This document shows, piece after piece, positions 21,929 to 57,570 of a stretch of DNA of 64,000 nucleotides. Below the pieces are notes generated by a model. It searched no databases, was not told the DNA's origin, and worked only from the letters and a program-made list of their open reading frames with translations. The stretch's first letter is position 1. Each line of letters begins with the position of its first letter. The position numbers and the translations under genes are program-made. The stretch is taken from positions 40,323,501 through 40,387,500 of the forward strand of contig CP136898.1 in NCBI GenBank assembly GCA_034359265.1, given 5' to 3'. Source of the DNA: Canna indica. Taxonomy: Eukaryota; Streptophyta; Magnoliopsida; Zingiberales; Cannaceae.

Positions 21929-23000
21929 ATTGCATATAGCAAAATAATTGTAAGTTTCCTAGATGCACACACATAGATGTGGAGAAAGAAAATAATCTTT
22001 ATTAAATGATATTAATTTGGAAATAATCTTTATTAAATGAGATTAAATAATTGGGATCAACTGTATTCCCGATTCGAGGCTTTCAAAGCTAAATCAACAA
22101 CAACATAGAAGTAATGCACGTCTATGGTTATTATGGGAAATTAATTATTTCTTGTTGGATTAGTGATTCTTTGTACGAGTTTGGTTTTATAATAAACACA
22201 TATGTAATTGAATAATTAAGTAATTGTTGTTGATTTCATTAGTAGTGATTAATAAAAATAGGTGATTACTTTATACTTTTGTGCCTTTGTTGATCGACAT
22301 ATATACATATTTCTCCTGGTTTAAATGTATGCAGTGCCTTTAAGACAAGGGATAGTGAAAAACCTCTATCCAATCTTTTTTTTTTCAACAAAATTAGTTG
22401 CGTATCACCCTCATTCTCATGTTTCAAATAGACAGACGATTTGCTCCTAGTGACACTAGATTCTTCTTCTTTTTTTATTATCTATCATGATATTTTTGTA
22501 TGTATATTGGATCAAATATCACTTTTATAGCATTTTCACCGATAATTTTGCATGCTTTTGTAGGACGAGTCATGTCGACATCATAGATGACACTTCGAGA
22601 AGAAGAGACAATGGAAGGGAGGAGAAGTACGAGAGCATATAATGAGATATATAATATGGCAAGGTCACGAAAACAAATAATGATTCCCACACAACCTATA
22701 GGGGCCATGTATGGTGCATTTTGATATGAATAATTTGTCATCTTCAATTTCATCTTTATTGAAATATTACTTAAACTTTGTAGGTTATGTAAACTCCAAT
22801 ATTCATGACTTTCAAGTCCTCTTTGTACTCCATAATCCATATTTGTACTAATTGCTTAAGCGGAAATTTAGTCCATTCCTCCTTTATGTTATATTGTTAA
22901 TTCCGTCGTGTGCATTTAAATTACTCTTTTAATTTTAAATCAAGTTTGATAAATAAGTTTTTTAGTACAGTTTACAATTTAGGTTTGTAATTAAAAATAG
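21929..23000. other. Intergenic DNA, nothing recognised
   Basis: AT-rich sequence with a short tandem repeat of 'aataatctttattaaatga' (about 21990-22045). No gene or element could be supported. Confidence 0.5.
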
Positions 23001-23350
23001 GGCGTGTTTGTTAGCCCTATTTTCGGTTTTCGTTTTCGTCCGAAATCGAAAATGGGCTTGAAATGTTATTTATTGACGACAGCATGGGCGGGTTTCGATT
23101 CGTGTTTCGCGAAAACTCATTTTTACGAAACACCTAAATACACACAAGCGCGAAAACTATTTCAAATAGTTTTTCGTATTTTCGTGATCATTTTGGGATA
23201 AAAGTTTCGCGAAATATAGAAACTAGACATGTCAAACAAATATGTATTCGCCAAACAAAAAAATGGGAACCAAAAAATCGAAACTCGAAAACCGATTTCA
23301 ATTTTTGCGAATCGAAAATTCGAAAAAAAAATCTCGCAAACAAACACGCC
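23001..23350. mobile_element. MITE with GGCGTGTTTGTT ends
   Basis: The left end GGCGTGTTTGTTAG and the reverse complement of the right end, GGCGTGTTTGTTTGCGAG, are terminal inverted repeats. The interior is rich in TTTCG and CGAAA and can fold back. No clear target duplication was found, so the superfamily (hAT or Harbinger) is open. Confidence 0.6.
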
Positions 23351-23539
23351 AAATTTCTATTTATGAAGAACAATATTTTAGGTTGTAATTAATTCCCATA
23401 TATCTATGAAAAAAAGATAGAAACAATATTCTACCAAAATAGCTTATTATCTATATTTAAAATGATTTGATTTCAACTATTCGTGACTTTAAAAATCTAA
23501 CAATTCTCAATTGATAAATGAAGAAGTTGTATAATAAAT

Positions 23540-23998
23540 AATTATATATTTGGTCCCCCAAAATATCATATTTTTTCATTTGGTCCCTCATTTTTAAAAT
23601 TTTTCATTTAGTCCCTTAAAATTTATTTTCGTTTCTATTTGGTCTATTCATTAACTTTCCGTAAACTTTTGATGTTAAGTGCCAACATGAAATGCTGACA
23701 TGGACTAAAGAGAGACCAAACGAAAAAAATAAGATATTTTAACAATATATATATTTTAATAACCTAGAGCATAATAATATATAATTATATTTTAGGTTAT
23801 TAAAAAATATTTTTTTTTTTCGTTTGGTCTCTCTTTAGTCCATGTCAGCATTTCATGTTGACACTTAATATCAAAAATTAACGGAGATACCAAACAAAAA
23901 CAAAAATAATTTTTGAGGGACTAAACAAAAAGTTTTTAAAAATGAGAGATCAAACGAAAAAAATATGATATTTTGAGGGAACAAAAACATAATTAAGC
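23540..23998. mobile_element. Foldback MITE with long inverted repeats
   Basis: The left arm (about 23548-23770, containing TTTGGTCCCCCAAAATATC and TTTGGTCTATTC) is answered by an inverted right arm (about 23800-23995, ending GATATTTTGAGGGAACAAA). Arms are roughly 200 bases with an AT-rich centre. It is non-coding. The pattern is that of the common plant 'GGTCCCTCAAAAT' elements. Confidence 0.75.
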
Positions 23999-24741
23999 CT
24001 TAAATATTTAATTAAAAAAATAAAAATGTATTTTATATGTTTTTTTACGTCGATTACGAAGCATTCGAGTTGCATTTGAATCTTAGCCAAACTTTTGTAC
24101 GTATGTTTTTAAATTTATATTTAAATGTATTTAGAAATTGTGATGATGACATGGATTTTCCCTTAATTTTTTTTAAAAAATCTAAAATAAATGGGCTCTA
24201 AACATTAAATTTATAGTTAAGACACATCACTCTTGAATTTTCATGATTAATTTGCCTGCATAAGCATATGTAGTCATGTATTGATGATTTTTTCATAAAC
24301 AAATAAGCTTCTGGCTCGACTACTTGCAGATCAAAAAAACTAAAAGGAACAATCGAGTGCACGTGGAACGGAGTTGATTTTTCGTAGTTATTTAAATACA
24401 ATTATATATATATATATATATATATTTACTCAATGTCCATGTTTTCCACTAGTTTTAATATAAAGTAAATAGCTAGAAATTGGGACATTATAAGAGATCA
24501 AATTCCGATAGAACTAGTACATAAACAAACTGAATTTTTTCAATATCTAGACCGGTTCAACGTGGATAAGCCGGTTCAATTGGGATAATTAACCAAATTC
24601 CTCTTGAAAATTAAACTGTAATCCGGCGGCTAAATGTGGTTCAAGGCAAACCGACTATTTGTCGACATGTATTATTTATTATAACTAATTTTTTCCCCCG
24701 TATTTATTATAACTATATTAAGAGCTGTTGCTAGCGAGAGT

Positions 24742-24749
24742 CTATAAAT
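24742..24749 (+). promoter_or_regulatory. Likely TATA box of the kinase gene
   Basis: CTATAAAT lies 154 bases upstream of the ATG at 24903, leaving room for a leader of about 120 bases. The pyrimidine-rich stretch around 24808-24830 fits a plant 5' leader. Position and sequence only. Confidence 0.45.
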
Positions 24750-24902
24750 TACCGGAATTACCCCAGGTCGACTTCATCGTCTTCAAAGACTACTTCCCCG
24801 TACCCACTCCCCAAGGTCTCTCTTTCTCGTGAATTCTTGGACCCTAATCGTTTCCCTGGTTGTCGATGCTATTCTGAGATTGGAGCGGAGGGCGATTAGG
24901 AC

Positions 24903-47959
<23,057 letters not shown>

Positions 47960-50250
47960 CCGGTAATGATGTCAAATGTATCTGCCTATCTTGAATGTCT
48001 CATCCTCATGTTAGGGGACTTCTCTGGTTGAGTGTATGTTATTTATGGGCTCTTCAGGTGTAGGTTTCAAATGGGTTGGGTCTGATACACACATATCATG
48101 GGTGGCTGCAAAACTGTTGTCGCTCGAGTTACATCGTGGATATCAGGATACATAGTGTATTCCTATTAAGGTGACTACAAATACAGATGATGCTAAAATG
48201 GTCTTAAAGAGACACGGTTGATATTTGTGTTGCAAAATAAACTCTTGATGGTGTTAATTTATTTTCATTAACCTGGATAATCTGTGAATTGTTTATTCAT
48301 CTCTCTTAGTGCATCATATGTTGTTGATTTTTCTAGTTATATTAGTGTTGACATTGTGGAGCCATCATCCATGTACTCTAATTCTTTTCTGCTTGTATAT
48401 TTTTCTTATTGTATTTATTGGCTCAGAGCCATGGTTTGTCATCCGAAATAATTTTAGCAATAATTACTCAAGGATCTGAAAGGAGGATGGCCATCCAGTT
48501 TATGTGCCAGTATTCTCTCATTTCATCAAGTCATTATGGGTTTATCGTAAAGCTAGAGAAGTTAGTTGGTGATTACATCAAATTTTTTATGTACATGTTT
48601 TAACAATCAACTTCATGTTTGTTGCCTTATCCATCTTGTGATTTTCTTTCTGTCCAGAGCATGATGCTGGTGATGGGCAGAGATTGACATATTCGCTTTT
48701 GAAGATTTCAGAGAAAAATTCATGTAGAGTTGTAGACACCTACAGTATGGAGAAAATGATGAGCAACTTTTCGGAGAGCATGGCAAGGTAGTCTCTTGGT
48801 TTATTGCAGGGTATGCTGTATTATAGAAAGATCTACTGATGATTCTCCTGAAATTATCCGTACATCTTAAATCTATTTCTTTTATCTGGTTTTCTGTAGT
48901 GTTAAAGATTTAAGGTGTGGAGATCAAAGGGAACTGGAACATGTTCTATATCAATCATAATAAATCAAATATTTTCTTGAAAAAACATAAACTGATCGGT
49001 ATATTGTGGCTTACTTGATTTCTTCATGTATAACCTAAAGCAAACTCAGAAGATAGTCCTCTGTGTTTGTTAGCCGTCTGTGTAAGCATAAAAAGTTAAG
49101 TCCGTGATATCCATTTTTTGCAATTACCTAAAGGTGGATATCAACTTTTCTATATATAAGTTTAATTAATGTTGAGTACAAAGATTTCAATTGTTAAATT
49201 GATTGGTTGATCAAATTTCCCCAAAACTTAAGGTATTATAAGAAAACTCTATCTGTACATTTAACACTCTCCCTCACATGTGGGCAGGCTAAGTGGATTA
49301 GTCTAGCACTCTAGCCCAAACCTAACATGTGGACTCATTTAATTTTAGGGTGTATATATATATATATATATATAAATTTTTTTAATCATTAATACTTGTA
49401 GGATTCAAACTCAGGATATCTTGCTAAATTTCATCAAATGACTAACTTTCCCACAAGCATAAGTCCATAGGATTGAGCTTATCTCTGCATTAATATTCTT
49501 ATCTCTGTCATTCATTACTTTTTATCCGTTACTCATTTGGGTTTTGTTTGTCTACAATTATCTGTTCTTTACTTGAATTTGCTTCTTTTGCTAGTTGGAT
49601 TTGTATATAGCCAATTCATTAGTAACTTTTCAATATTATCTTATCTCTTTTCCACTGTGTTTTGGTAGATGCGTCCATAAATAAAATGCATAATTAGGGC
49701 AATGTTTTAGCATTAACATTAAACTAGGCAAGTGGATTTCAGGTTCTTTGGTCTTTTGAATGCCCAAACTCTGTAAGCATAACTTGTAGTATATAAAGAT
49801 TAGCAAAATTTCTATAGTTCATTTGACTTCTTCAATGTTAATCTTAGTTTCTTTAGCAATTATGAATAGGCATATAAATTTTATTTTTTAACAACTTCAT
49901 ATTTGATGCATGAAAATATCATGACATGTTTCCTTTACTTATATCATTAAATCCTTTTCATTTAATACTGGATGCATATATTTTCAATATTGAATAACGC
50001 GTCTAGGCATGCATCTTTCAGTACTTGTATCTATTTCTGTGAACAGCTGCCACTAGTTAATTAAGGTAACTGAATAGAATGGTGAAATATTGTCTAAATA
50101 ACATTTTTGTCTCTTTGTTTGGAATAGGAATTCAGAATTGTTTTTTGAAATATGACTTAATCAAGGGTAATTTGCATGGAATCCCCCTTTTCTAAGGGAT
50201 AATTTCCCGTGGGCATCCTCTTATTGATGTTGTTGATTTCACTAATTAAA
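47960..50250. other. 3' region of the kinase gene and intergenic DNA
   Basis: The first few hundred bases are probably the 3' UTR. At 48660-48790 a minus-free open stretch (EHDAGDGQRLTYSLLKISEK on the + strand) follows a TGTCCAG acceptor-like site, but I do not recognise it. A (TA)n run lies at 49352-49373. Confidence 0.4.
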
Positions 50251-50259
50251 ATATTAATT

Positions 50260-50381
50260 TTTGTAAGTTTGAGGGGACAAGTTAGCTTAGACCTAGATCC
50301 ATGTTTAACTGGTTCATATTTTTGTAAGTTTGAGGGGACAAGTTAGCTTAGACCTAGATCCTTGTTTAACTGGTTCATATG
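50260..50381. repeat. Tandem duplication, 61 bases x2
   Basis: The unit atttttgtaagtttgagggg ... tttaactggttcat appears twice head to tail with one change (ccatg / ccttg). Confidence 0.9.
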
Positions 50382-50841
50382 CTAAACCACTTCACTCCCT
50401 CATGACTGACTTGTTTTGTCAATCTTAGAAAAAATAATAAAAATAAGAATAAAAATAAAAATATGCCAGTGGATAGATGGTGGTGGGTGCTAATTGGAAA
50501 TGGTGAGAGTGATCTTGGAATTATGGAACATGAAGGATATTCATTTGCAATTTAACCTTCAGAAAATCGAAATCATGCAATTTACCCCTTAGTAAAATAT
50601 GTTTGCTATATGTTTGTCTTTACCTGCTGCCTGCAGATACTTAGATCTTAAGTCCTTTTTTGTTTGGAAGTAGAAAACAAACCTAGGGTCATTTTACTTG
50701 TACATACATTTTATTTAACTGAAAAAGTGCATGCTCCTGCAAATAAAGCATATGTTAGGAGGTTGGATGTAGGGTTATATATCACATGTTATTTTTATGG
50801 TCTGCAGGTTGCAAATATGGCTATGTTTATGCATATGCTTG

Positions 50842-50843
<2 letters not shown>

Positions 50844-50881
<38 letters not shown>

Positions 50882-50978
50882 GATAGGAAGTCACAATAGA
50901 TGATCATATTAGGGATCGAATCCTAGATCTTTAGGCAACATACAACATGTTGCCACCACGGTGCTACCCACAGTTGGC
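50844..50978 (-). mobile_element. SINE (tRNA-derived type)
   Basis: Flanked by a perfect 13-bp direct repeat, gcatatgcttgta (50831-50843 and 50979-50991). On the minus strand it starts GCCAACTGTGGGTAGCACCG, contains an A-box-like TAGCACCGTGG and a good B box GGATTCGATCC about 45 bases on, and ends in a poly(A) of about 30 bases. Body about 105 bases. Size, pol III boxes, tail and long target duplication all fit a plant SINE. Confidence 0.85.
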
Positions 50979-51060
50979 GCATATGCTTGTATCTTGGTTG
51001 GTCATAATGCAGCAGTACATACAATTTATTTTTATGTTTAATGCCGTGATTACAAATTAA

Positions 51061-51214
51061 TGATTATCTAAGGGTATTTTTAGTTGGAAGGAAAGGAGGA
51101 AGGATGGAATGAGAAATTTTTAGTTTTCTTTCCTCCAAAATCTTTTTGACCAAAAGTGGGCAGAAATATAAGGAATGCCAAATGTTGGCTCCTTTTATTT
51201 TTAGTGTTGTTTTT

Positions 51215-51245
<31 letters not shown>

Positions 51246-51275
51246 CCATCCTTCCAAACAAACATATCTTGCAAG
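51061..51275. mobile_element. Possible small MITE
   Basis: TTTTAGTTGGAAGGAAAGG / GGAAGGATGG at the left and CCATCCTTCCAAACAAA at the right are loosely inverted around a T-rich tract. No target duplication found. Confidence 0.3.
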
Positions 51276-51850
51276 TTTCGGGAGGTATGGAAAAACTAAT
51301 AACCTTGTCTCTATAAAGAGCGGAAACCGATGGACTACAAAGCTGACATTTTTAGCGTTAAAGGGTAATTTATCTCTATTAATAAGGATTGTCTCTAAAG
51401 AGAGGAAACATATCTTTGATTCTTCTTGCGATGAGAGATTGTTCTAATATAAAGTAGATGGTAAAAATAAACACATCCGTGGGATGCAAGTCTTTTTGCT
51501 AGAGGGAGAACAATGTTTCTTTGACATGCTAATTTCCTATACATGTGTTTTATATGTGCTGTACAATCAATTTTTCAAATTGCTATTTTAAATCGTAAAA
51601 TCTAAAAAAATCTTGCTGTATATGGTCATTTTGCTAATCTAACATAACTGTACTTTGGTTTACAATTCTGAAATAACTGCCATTGTTTATATTTTTTAAT
51701 CAATGATATTCCATCTAAAAATATTAGGCTAAATTATATTACCCCTTCTATTTTACCCTTATTACACTCACTTTAGTTTTTGAAAATTCCACTCTTCCTC
51801 AATTATGAGTCGACTCTTTTAATTATTTTAATAATAAATTTCATCAAGAC

Positions 51851-52367
51851 TAGGGGTGTAATTGAGCCGAGTCGATCTCGAGTATAGAAAAATTCGATTC
51901 GTTGAATACTGAGCTTGAACTTGAGCTCGAGCTTGGTCAAACTTTAATCTCTAAGCTCCAACTTTTCTCGAGTTTACTTTAGCGGTTTGAGCTTAGCTTG
52001 TTAGTCTTGTTTGTTTTTTTCAAATTTGAGTGAGCTTGATTAGGCTTTGCTCAAGGAGAGCTTTCACAAATTCGTTAATAGGTTAGTCCAGTTATGAGAT
52101 GAGCCATCGATGTTGACAAGCTTGGTGGATGATAGGCTGTGCTTGTCATTGTAGAACTAGGAGGATGTTGAGGACGATAGATGCAATTATATATATATAG
52201 CTCAATTAGGCTTGCGAGCTACTTGAGCCGAGTATTGGCTAACTTGAGCTCGGCTCGCTCAAATGTAAAGTTCGGCTCGAACAGCTTGACAAGATCGAGT
52301 AGAGTTTAAGTTATCATCAAGTTAATCCCAAGTAGTCCACTAATAGCTTGGGTAACTTATACCTCTA
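51851..52367. mobile_element. hAT-type MITE, GAGCTCG family
   Basis: Ends TAGGGGTGTAATTGAGCC and, inverted, TAGAGGTATAAGTTACCC. ATCAAGAC on both sides (51843-51850 and 52368-52375) is a perfect 8-bp target duplication. The interior is rich in GAGCTTG/CTCGAG. Non-coding. Confidence 0.88.
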
Positions 52368-52952
52368 ATCAAGACATTTACTTGTGATGATATGGATTAT
52401 TATATATTTGTTAATAAAATAATTTTTAATGGTAAACAATTACAAAATTGTTTTATTGTGATGTTTGGCATTATTATTATTATTTATTATGTTGCAATTT
52501 TTCGTGAGATGCCAGTTAATTATACTCTTACAAGTGTATGTTCTGAATCCTATGCCCGAGGATGGAGGCTGATATTCTTTTGGTATTTCTTGGTTGTATA
52601 CATCCAAGCTATAACAAAATCTAGATTCATAAACTAATAATGCATAATTTAAAGTATCGAATGACAAATAAACTAAATATTTTCTCTTCCTTTATTTAAA
52701 GGAAAAGAGAAGGTTAAAATTTTAGTATATTTTTCTTCTAAATTTTTACACCCAAAAAAAGAAATAGAAGAAAAGCCAAAAGAGCAGATTATTGGTATTA
52801 GCTTTTGTTCATTAATTTTTAAATTTTCTCCTCTTAACTAAATAAGGCATCTTTCCTTTCTCCAAATTTCTTTCTCATTTTTTCCCTGTACTTTCTATCT
52901 TTCATCTCCACAAATAAAAGGCCTTGGGCTTCCATTATAAATTAAGAAATGC

Positions 52953-54360
52953 TGTAAGGTCTCAATCAGATGATTTCAGATAAGAGCGTCGGATTGCCCC
53001 CTCGTGACTGTAAGATTAAGGTGTAGACACGTATGTGTTTGTTGATCTACCAAGTGACTAGGGGCGCAAATAGACATTCCACTCAAATTCGGATAAACAA
53101 ATCCTATAAGACTGTGGTTAGGTTAGTTTTATCTTTTCAACATGATAATATCTAAGTAGGAAAACGAAATCCAACTCAACTTGAGTTTGGTTAAGGTCGT
53201 GAGCTTTGGCAGATTACTGAAGTGGGCTTTTATATTTTACTTTTTATTTTTTAAAATACTTGATTTATTTTTAATTTAAAATATTTTTAAATTTATATTC
53301 TATTTTGTTTTCGCCTGAGATCGGAAATGTGCAAACCCTCTTGGCTCTTGGTTAGGGGTGTAATCGAGCCGAGCTGAGTTTACGTGTGCTCGAGCTTGCT
53401 CGTTTAAGAAATATCGTGCTCGTGCTCGATTGTGCTTCAATATCTCGGCTCAAGCTCGGCTCAAGTTATACTTGAGCAACTTGAGGTCAACTCGACTAGA
53501 CTCGAGCTTATGCCCGACTGATATGAAATATTAATATTTATATAATTATATATAAGCTCGATTAGGCTCGCGAGCCGCTCGAGCCGAGTATTGGTTAGTT
53601 CGAGCTCGGCTCGCTCATTTGTAAAGCTCGGCTCGAGACTTGGCTCACTTGTACTCTTACTCCTGGTTGGGTGCGGCTCCAAGGCGACTTGCAAAGATAC
53701 TCTGATGCTCAAGTGAAGACGTATTTGAGATGTGTTTGTGTAAGAATATGATTCGAAGAAGATAACCGTAGGTGCAAGATTTGGTTTATAAGGTAGGTTT
53801 TTGGTGAAGGGTATTCGACGAGAATTTCTCCTTAATTGTCGTAGGGATATACCTTGAATGAATCAATTACCAGCTTTGCCTCTTAATTGTGTTGTGATTA
53901 TGCTCAAGTCATTAGGTACATGCCAAAGATGGAAATGCTCGGGAAAAAGTGCATTTTCCACGTGTTTGCCCTTGTTCGCGCTTGTTTTTCTGAGCATTTA
54001 ATTCTGTCAGGGAGTAATCATAGTGTCAAAATTTGGCCATTAACTTTCAAGCGATTGAGCTTTCACAGTTGATGGAGTGTTCGACCATGATTTGTTCTGT
54101 CGGCGAGCCGTGAATGTCGGCCGTTGGATGGAGAGGCTATCGCTTGTCAAGCTCTAAATCTACCTTACCCTCTCAATTCGACTCTTCACACATTCTGTTC
54201 TCTTGCTTTCAGACATTCCCTTGCTTGTTTCTTGCCTTTGAGATCGTCAACGGCGATGTCGACGCACCGTTCGCGTGAGTTCTTTAGTTTGGGTCATCTT
54301 TTTCTTCTTTTGAAGTTGACCCTAGGTTGATAGTTTGTGCTGATCCCTCGTACGTTTAGG
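52953..54360 (-). mobile_element. Possible LTR of the gypsy element
   Basis: The stretch begins TGTAAGGTCTCAATCAG and lies where the 3' LTR of the minus-strand gypsy element should be. There is no second copy in the window to prove it, and the right end is undefined. Confidence 0.3.
53353..53659. mobile_element. hAT-type MITE, GAGCTCG family (second copy)
   Basis: Ends TAGGGGTGTAATCGAGCC and, inverted, TAAGAGTACAAGTGAGCC. The flanks CTCTTGGT and CTCCTGGT agree at 7 of 8 bases. Related to the element at 51851-52367 (same GAGCCGAGTATTGGTTA-like segment). Confidence 0.8.
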
Positions 54361-54399
54361 GTTTCATCTCTTTGAAGTCATGGGGGAAGGAAGACACTA

Positions 54400-56900
54400 G
54401 TATTGAGGGGATGGTAGGTAGGCCGAGGGGCCTGACTACCGCCGCTGTGGACCCATAGTACTAGGTCCATGAAGAAATTAAGAGGGAGAGGTTAGTGATG
54501 AACACTCGAGATAGCATCACGGATTTTCGCAATAGCGTGATGCTGTCTCACTTGGGCGACAAGGAGGCCTTCGAGTGTCTTCCTTGCTCTGTCGAGGATA
54601 GGGTCTTCCATGCTAGGAATGACCCCAAGTTTATTTTCCTCTACAAGGCTATGTTTGACGACCTAGGCATCAAGTTGCCCTTCACCGACTTCGAGTGTGG
54701 AATGCTAAGCCAAGTGAATGTCGCCCCCACATAGCTCCACCCGAAGAGTTGAGCCTTCGTCCGTTGCTCCGAGATTTTGATGGAGTTTCTCAGTGTAGAG
54801 CTGAACCTCAACGTCTTCTTCTCCATCTTCAAAGCGAAAGGGATGCTGAACCTCAACATCCCTAAGCATCACACTGGGGAAGGTCTTTTCAACAACTCGT
54901 ACAAGGACTTCAAGAACAAGTTCTTCAGGGTGAGGCCTCGAGAGAGTGATTGATAATTCTTCTCAGTCGAGGTGTCGGCCTTCGAGAGATTTCCATTGTA
55001 TTGGAGACCGAACTTGACAAGATTTTGGTGTTGGAGGTTGACAACTTCTTGTTTGAGGAGAAGGTCATAATAAGATTTTTTGTGGGCCCCTCTACTCCCT
55101 TCTTGTGCAGAGTCCGAGGTCGTTAGATACATAAGTAAGTTCGTTGACCTAGGATGTTTTTTGTGATGTAACTACATGTTTTCATCATTTTGGTTGATTG
55201 ACCAACTCTTTTTAATCTGTTTTGGCAACATGGCTCCAAAAATGGACCCTAATGCTATCCATGCCAAGCTTCGGCAGATAAAGGGGAAGCTATCAAGAGC
55301 CTCCCTCCCCGAAGCTATTGAGGACTGGTGAGCCTAGGCCGCCTTCATCCGAGAGGAAGGGGTTTTCCAAGACAAGGGCTCCTTCATCGTCCCCCTCCCT
55401 AGCTCCTTCGAAGAAGAGGAAGGAAAGGGATGAGGCCCTGTTGTTAGAGGTGGCAATGGGCCGAGCCCGCCCATGGGCGGCACGGGCCGGGCCCAATTCT
55501 GGGCCGTGCTTGACCCGTCCCTAGGAATTTCAGATCGGGTCGGGCTTGGCTCGTTTGTGCCCAAGGGGCGGCCTGGGCTCACCCCCTTGGGCATGTGGGC
55601 CGTGTCAAGCTCGGCATGCGTACCAAGCCCGGCACGGCTGCGCCAGCAGGCTAGGTCTAGCGCCACCTAGGCTTAGTCTGGTCTGTGCTAGTTTGGCTAG
55701 ACCAGCCTTACATATTTACTTTACTAGTTATAAATATCATAGAAACACATAAAAATGATAGTATAGTTGTTAGTGCTTATCAAATAATACTATAGGTCGG
55801 TAGTTCGAGTCTTACTACCGTCCTATATATTACTTTGTTTTTAATAATTCGGGCCGGCCCGAGCCCAGCCTGAGCCCGAAAGGGTGGGCTCAAGCTCGGG
55901 CTTGGCCTCCCCTTTGAGCACTCGAGTTACCACCTCTACTTGTTGTCGTGGAGGTGGAATCCCCTCCAAAAATGATTATCGAGGAAGAGAGCCACTCTCA
56001 CGCCCTTCGGCATCTCGACATCTATCGACCCTGCGTAGACTCAACAAATTTTACTCGGATTCCACAATGCCTCAAGGTTGGACTGCCTCTGGTCCCAGGA
56101 TTTTCCATTCCACATTTTCTGCGATGAGCACCTTCAGTCTGACGAGGACGTCAATTTGATGGAGAGGGTAATACTCTCCAGGATGCGGTACATGGAAGTC
56201 TAGGGGGTCTGCCTGGCAGGCTTGGCTTGGTAGGCGGAGAAGAAGATAGCCCCCCCCCTCCCTTCAGGACAAGATAGCCCCCCTTTCAGGACGAGGTAAT
56301 GGTCCGAGCCTTAGAAGTGGAGGGGCTGAAGATCAATCAATCATCAGTAGCAGAAGGGCAAGGACAAGGATATCTCTAGCCTCCAAACAACTATCTTTGA
56401 GTCTGACGATGAGATGACGCAATTGTGGGAGGTGTTGGCGTGGGCCAAGGCCGAGGCCGATGCTATGCGGAAAGAGGCTGAAGATCGGGGGAAGAAGTTG
56501 GAGGCGTCTCAACTCCTTATTAATGTCGCGGGAAGGCGGAGGTCCATCGCAGGGCTAAGATTGTCCAGCTCATGGCCAAGGTCGACAGGCTCGGGTGCGA
56601 GGTCGACGACTACCAAGGTGAGGCTACTATGCAATTCATTGCCGATTTTGAGAAAGCATTTGAGCAGGCCAAGTTCCTTTGCCCCGGAGCCGACTTGCCA
56701 GTGGCGACCTACTACAAGACAGTGCATGACGGTGCCTTGGTGGAGGAGTTCGCCACGGAGGGGGAGGAGGAGACTCCATATCCAACAAGGGAGGTTGAGG
56801 CAGAGGCCTTGGGGAACGTAATTGAGTCGACTCCCCCTTAAGACCTTACCGCCGCTGTCGAAGCCTCCAAGGATGATGCCCCTCAAGCATGACTTCAACA
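54400..56900 (+). pseudogene. Antisense ORF of a Tat/Grande-type gypsy element
   Basis: Plus-strand fragments: about 54495-54880 gives PKFIFLYKAMFDDLGIKLPF, TDFECGMLSQVNVAP, then after a frameshift SWAFVRCSEILMEFLSVELN; 56414-56560 gives LWEVLAWAKAEADAMRKEAE; 56572-56841 gives FIADFEKAFEQAKFLCPGAD and a Glu-rich end. These match the 'putative gypsy-type transposon' domain (N-terminal 'PLSxFExxLL..LNVAPSQLHPNSWAF') and the coiled-coil C-terminus of such proteins. The gene is antisense to pol and lies 3' of it, as in Grande and relatives. It is broken by stops and by the MITE at 55445-55938. Confidence 0.6.
55445..55938. mobile_element. hAT-type MITE, GC-rich family (second copy)
   Basis: Ends TAGAGGTGGCAATGGGCC and, inverted, TAGAGGTGGTAACTCGAG. 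The flanks CCTGTTGT and CTTGTTGT agree at 7 of 8 bases. GGGCCGGGC-rich interior as at 288-756. The open frames across it are GC-driven. Confidence 0.8.
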
Positions 56901-57089
56901 AGTTTTATTTGTCAATATGTATTGTAATACTTGGATTGTTGCCAATGTGGGTTTAAATCGCTGCCCCTTGTGGGCTTTTAAACTTTTGCCCTTCATGGCT
57001 TGTAAATAATGTTTGATTGTCTTTATTTTCTGCAATGTTTTACTTGTTTCTGTTTGTTTTTGTTGTTGCTGGCTAAGTCTGATTGTGTA

Positions 57090-57570
57090 TTGTGGGTGCC
57101 GAAGCTTCCTAGTCGATAATCGCTCCTAGGGCGGAGGACAATACGTAGGTCGACTTCGATTTCACTTAGCATCAGGGTCGATCGCTTAGTGTCGACGGCT
57201 GCACTTAGGGCCGAAGACCACATTTAGGGTCGAATTCGAGCTTTCTTAGAGCTGAGGCCGATCTCATTTAGAGTCGGCGGCCACATTTAGGGCCGATGAC
57301 CTCATTTAGAGTCGAGTCGAGCCCATTTAGACCCGATGCCGATCTCATTTAGAGTTAGCGACCACATTTAGGATGCGAGGACCGCATTTAGGGTCGAGTC
57401 GAGCTCATTTAGAGCCGAGGCTGATCTCATTTAGAGTCAACGACCTCATTTAGGGCTGAGGATCGTATTTATGATCGAGTCGAGCAAATTTATAGTTGAG
57501 ACCGATCTCCTTTAGAGTCGGAGGTCACATTTAGGGCCGAGGATCGCAATTAGGGTCAAGTAGAGCACAT
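57090..57570. repeat. Minisatellite between antisense ORF and pol
   Basis: Imperfect tandem units of about 85 bases built from CATTTAGGGTCGAGTCGAGC, TCATTTAGAGCCGAGGC and GATCTCATTTAGAGTCGGCG. The smaller periodicity is about 28 bases ('catttaga/gg.cgag'). Roughly five large units, degenerating at the edges. Confidence 0.85.

Noticed and set aside
48409..48603. 64-residue open frame downstream of the kinase
   Set aside because: No recognised motif and AT-rich composition; probably chance in the 3' region.
55293..55752. GC-rich open frames over the MITE
   Set aside because: Overlap on both strands inside a hAT-type MITE, with Arg/Pro/Gly composition only.
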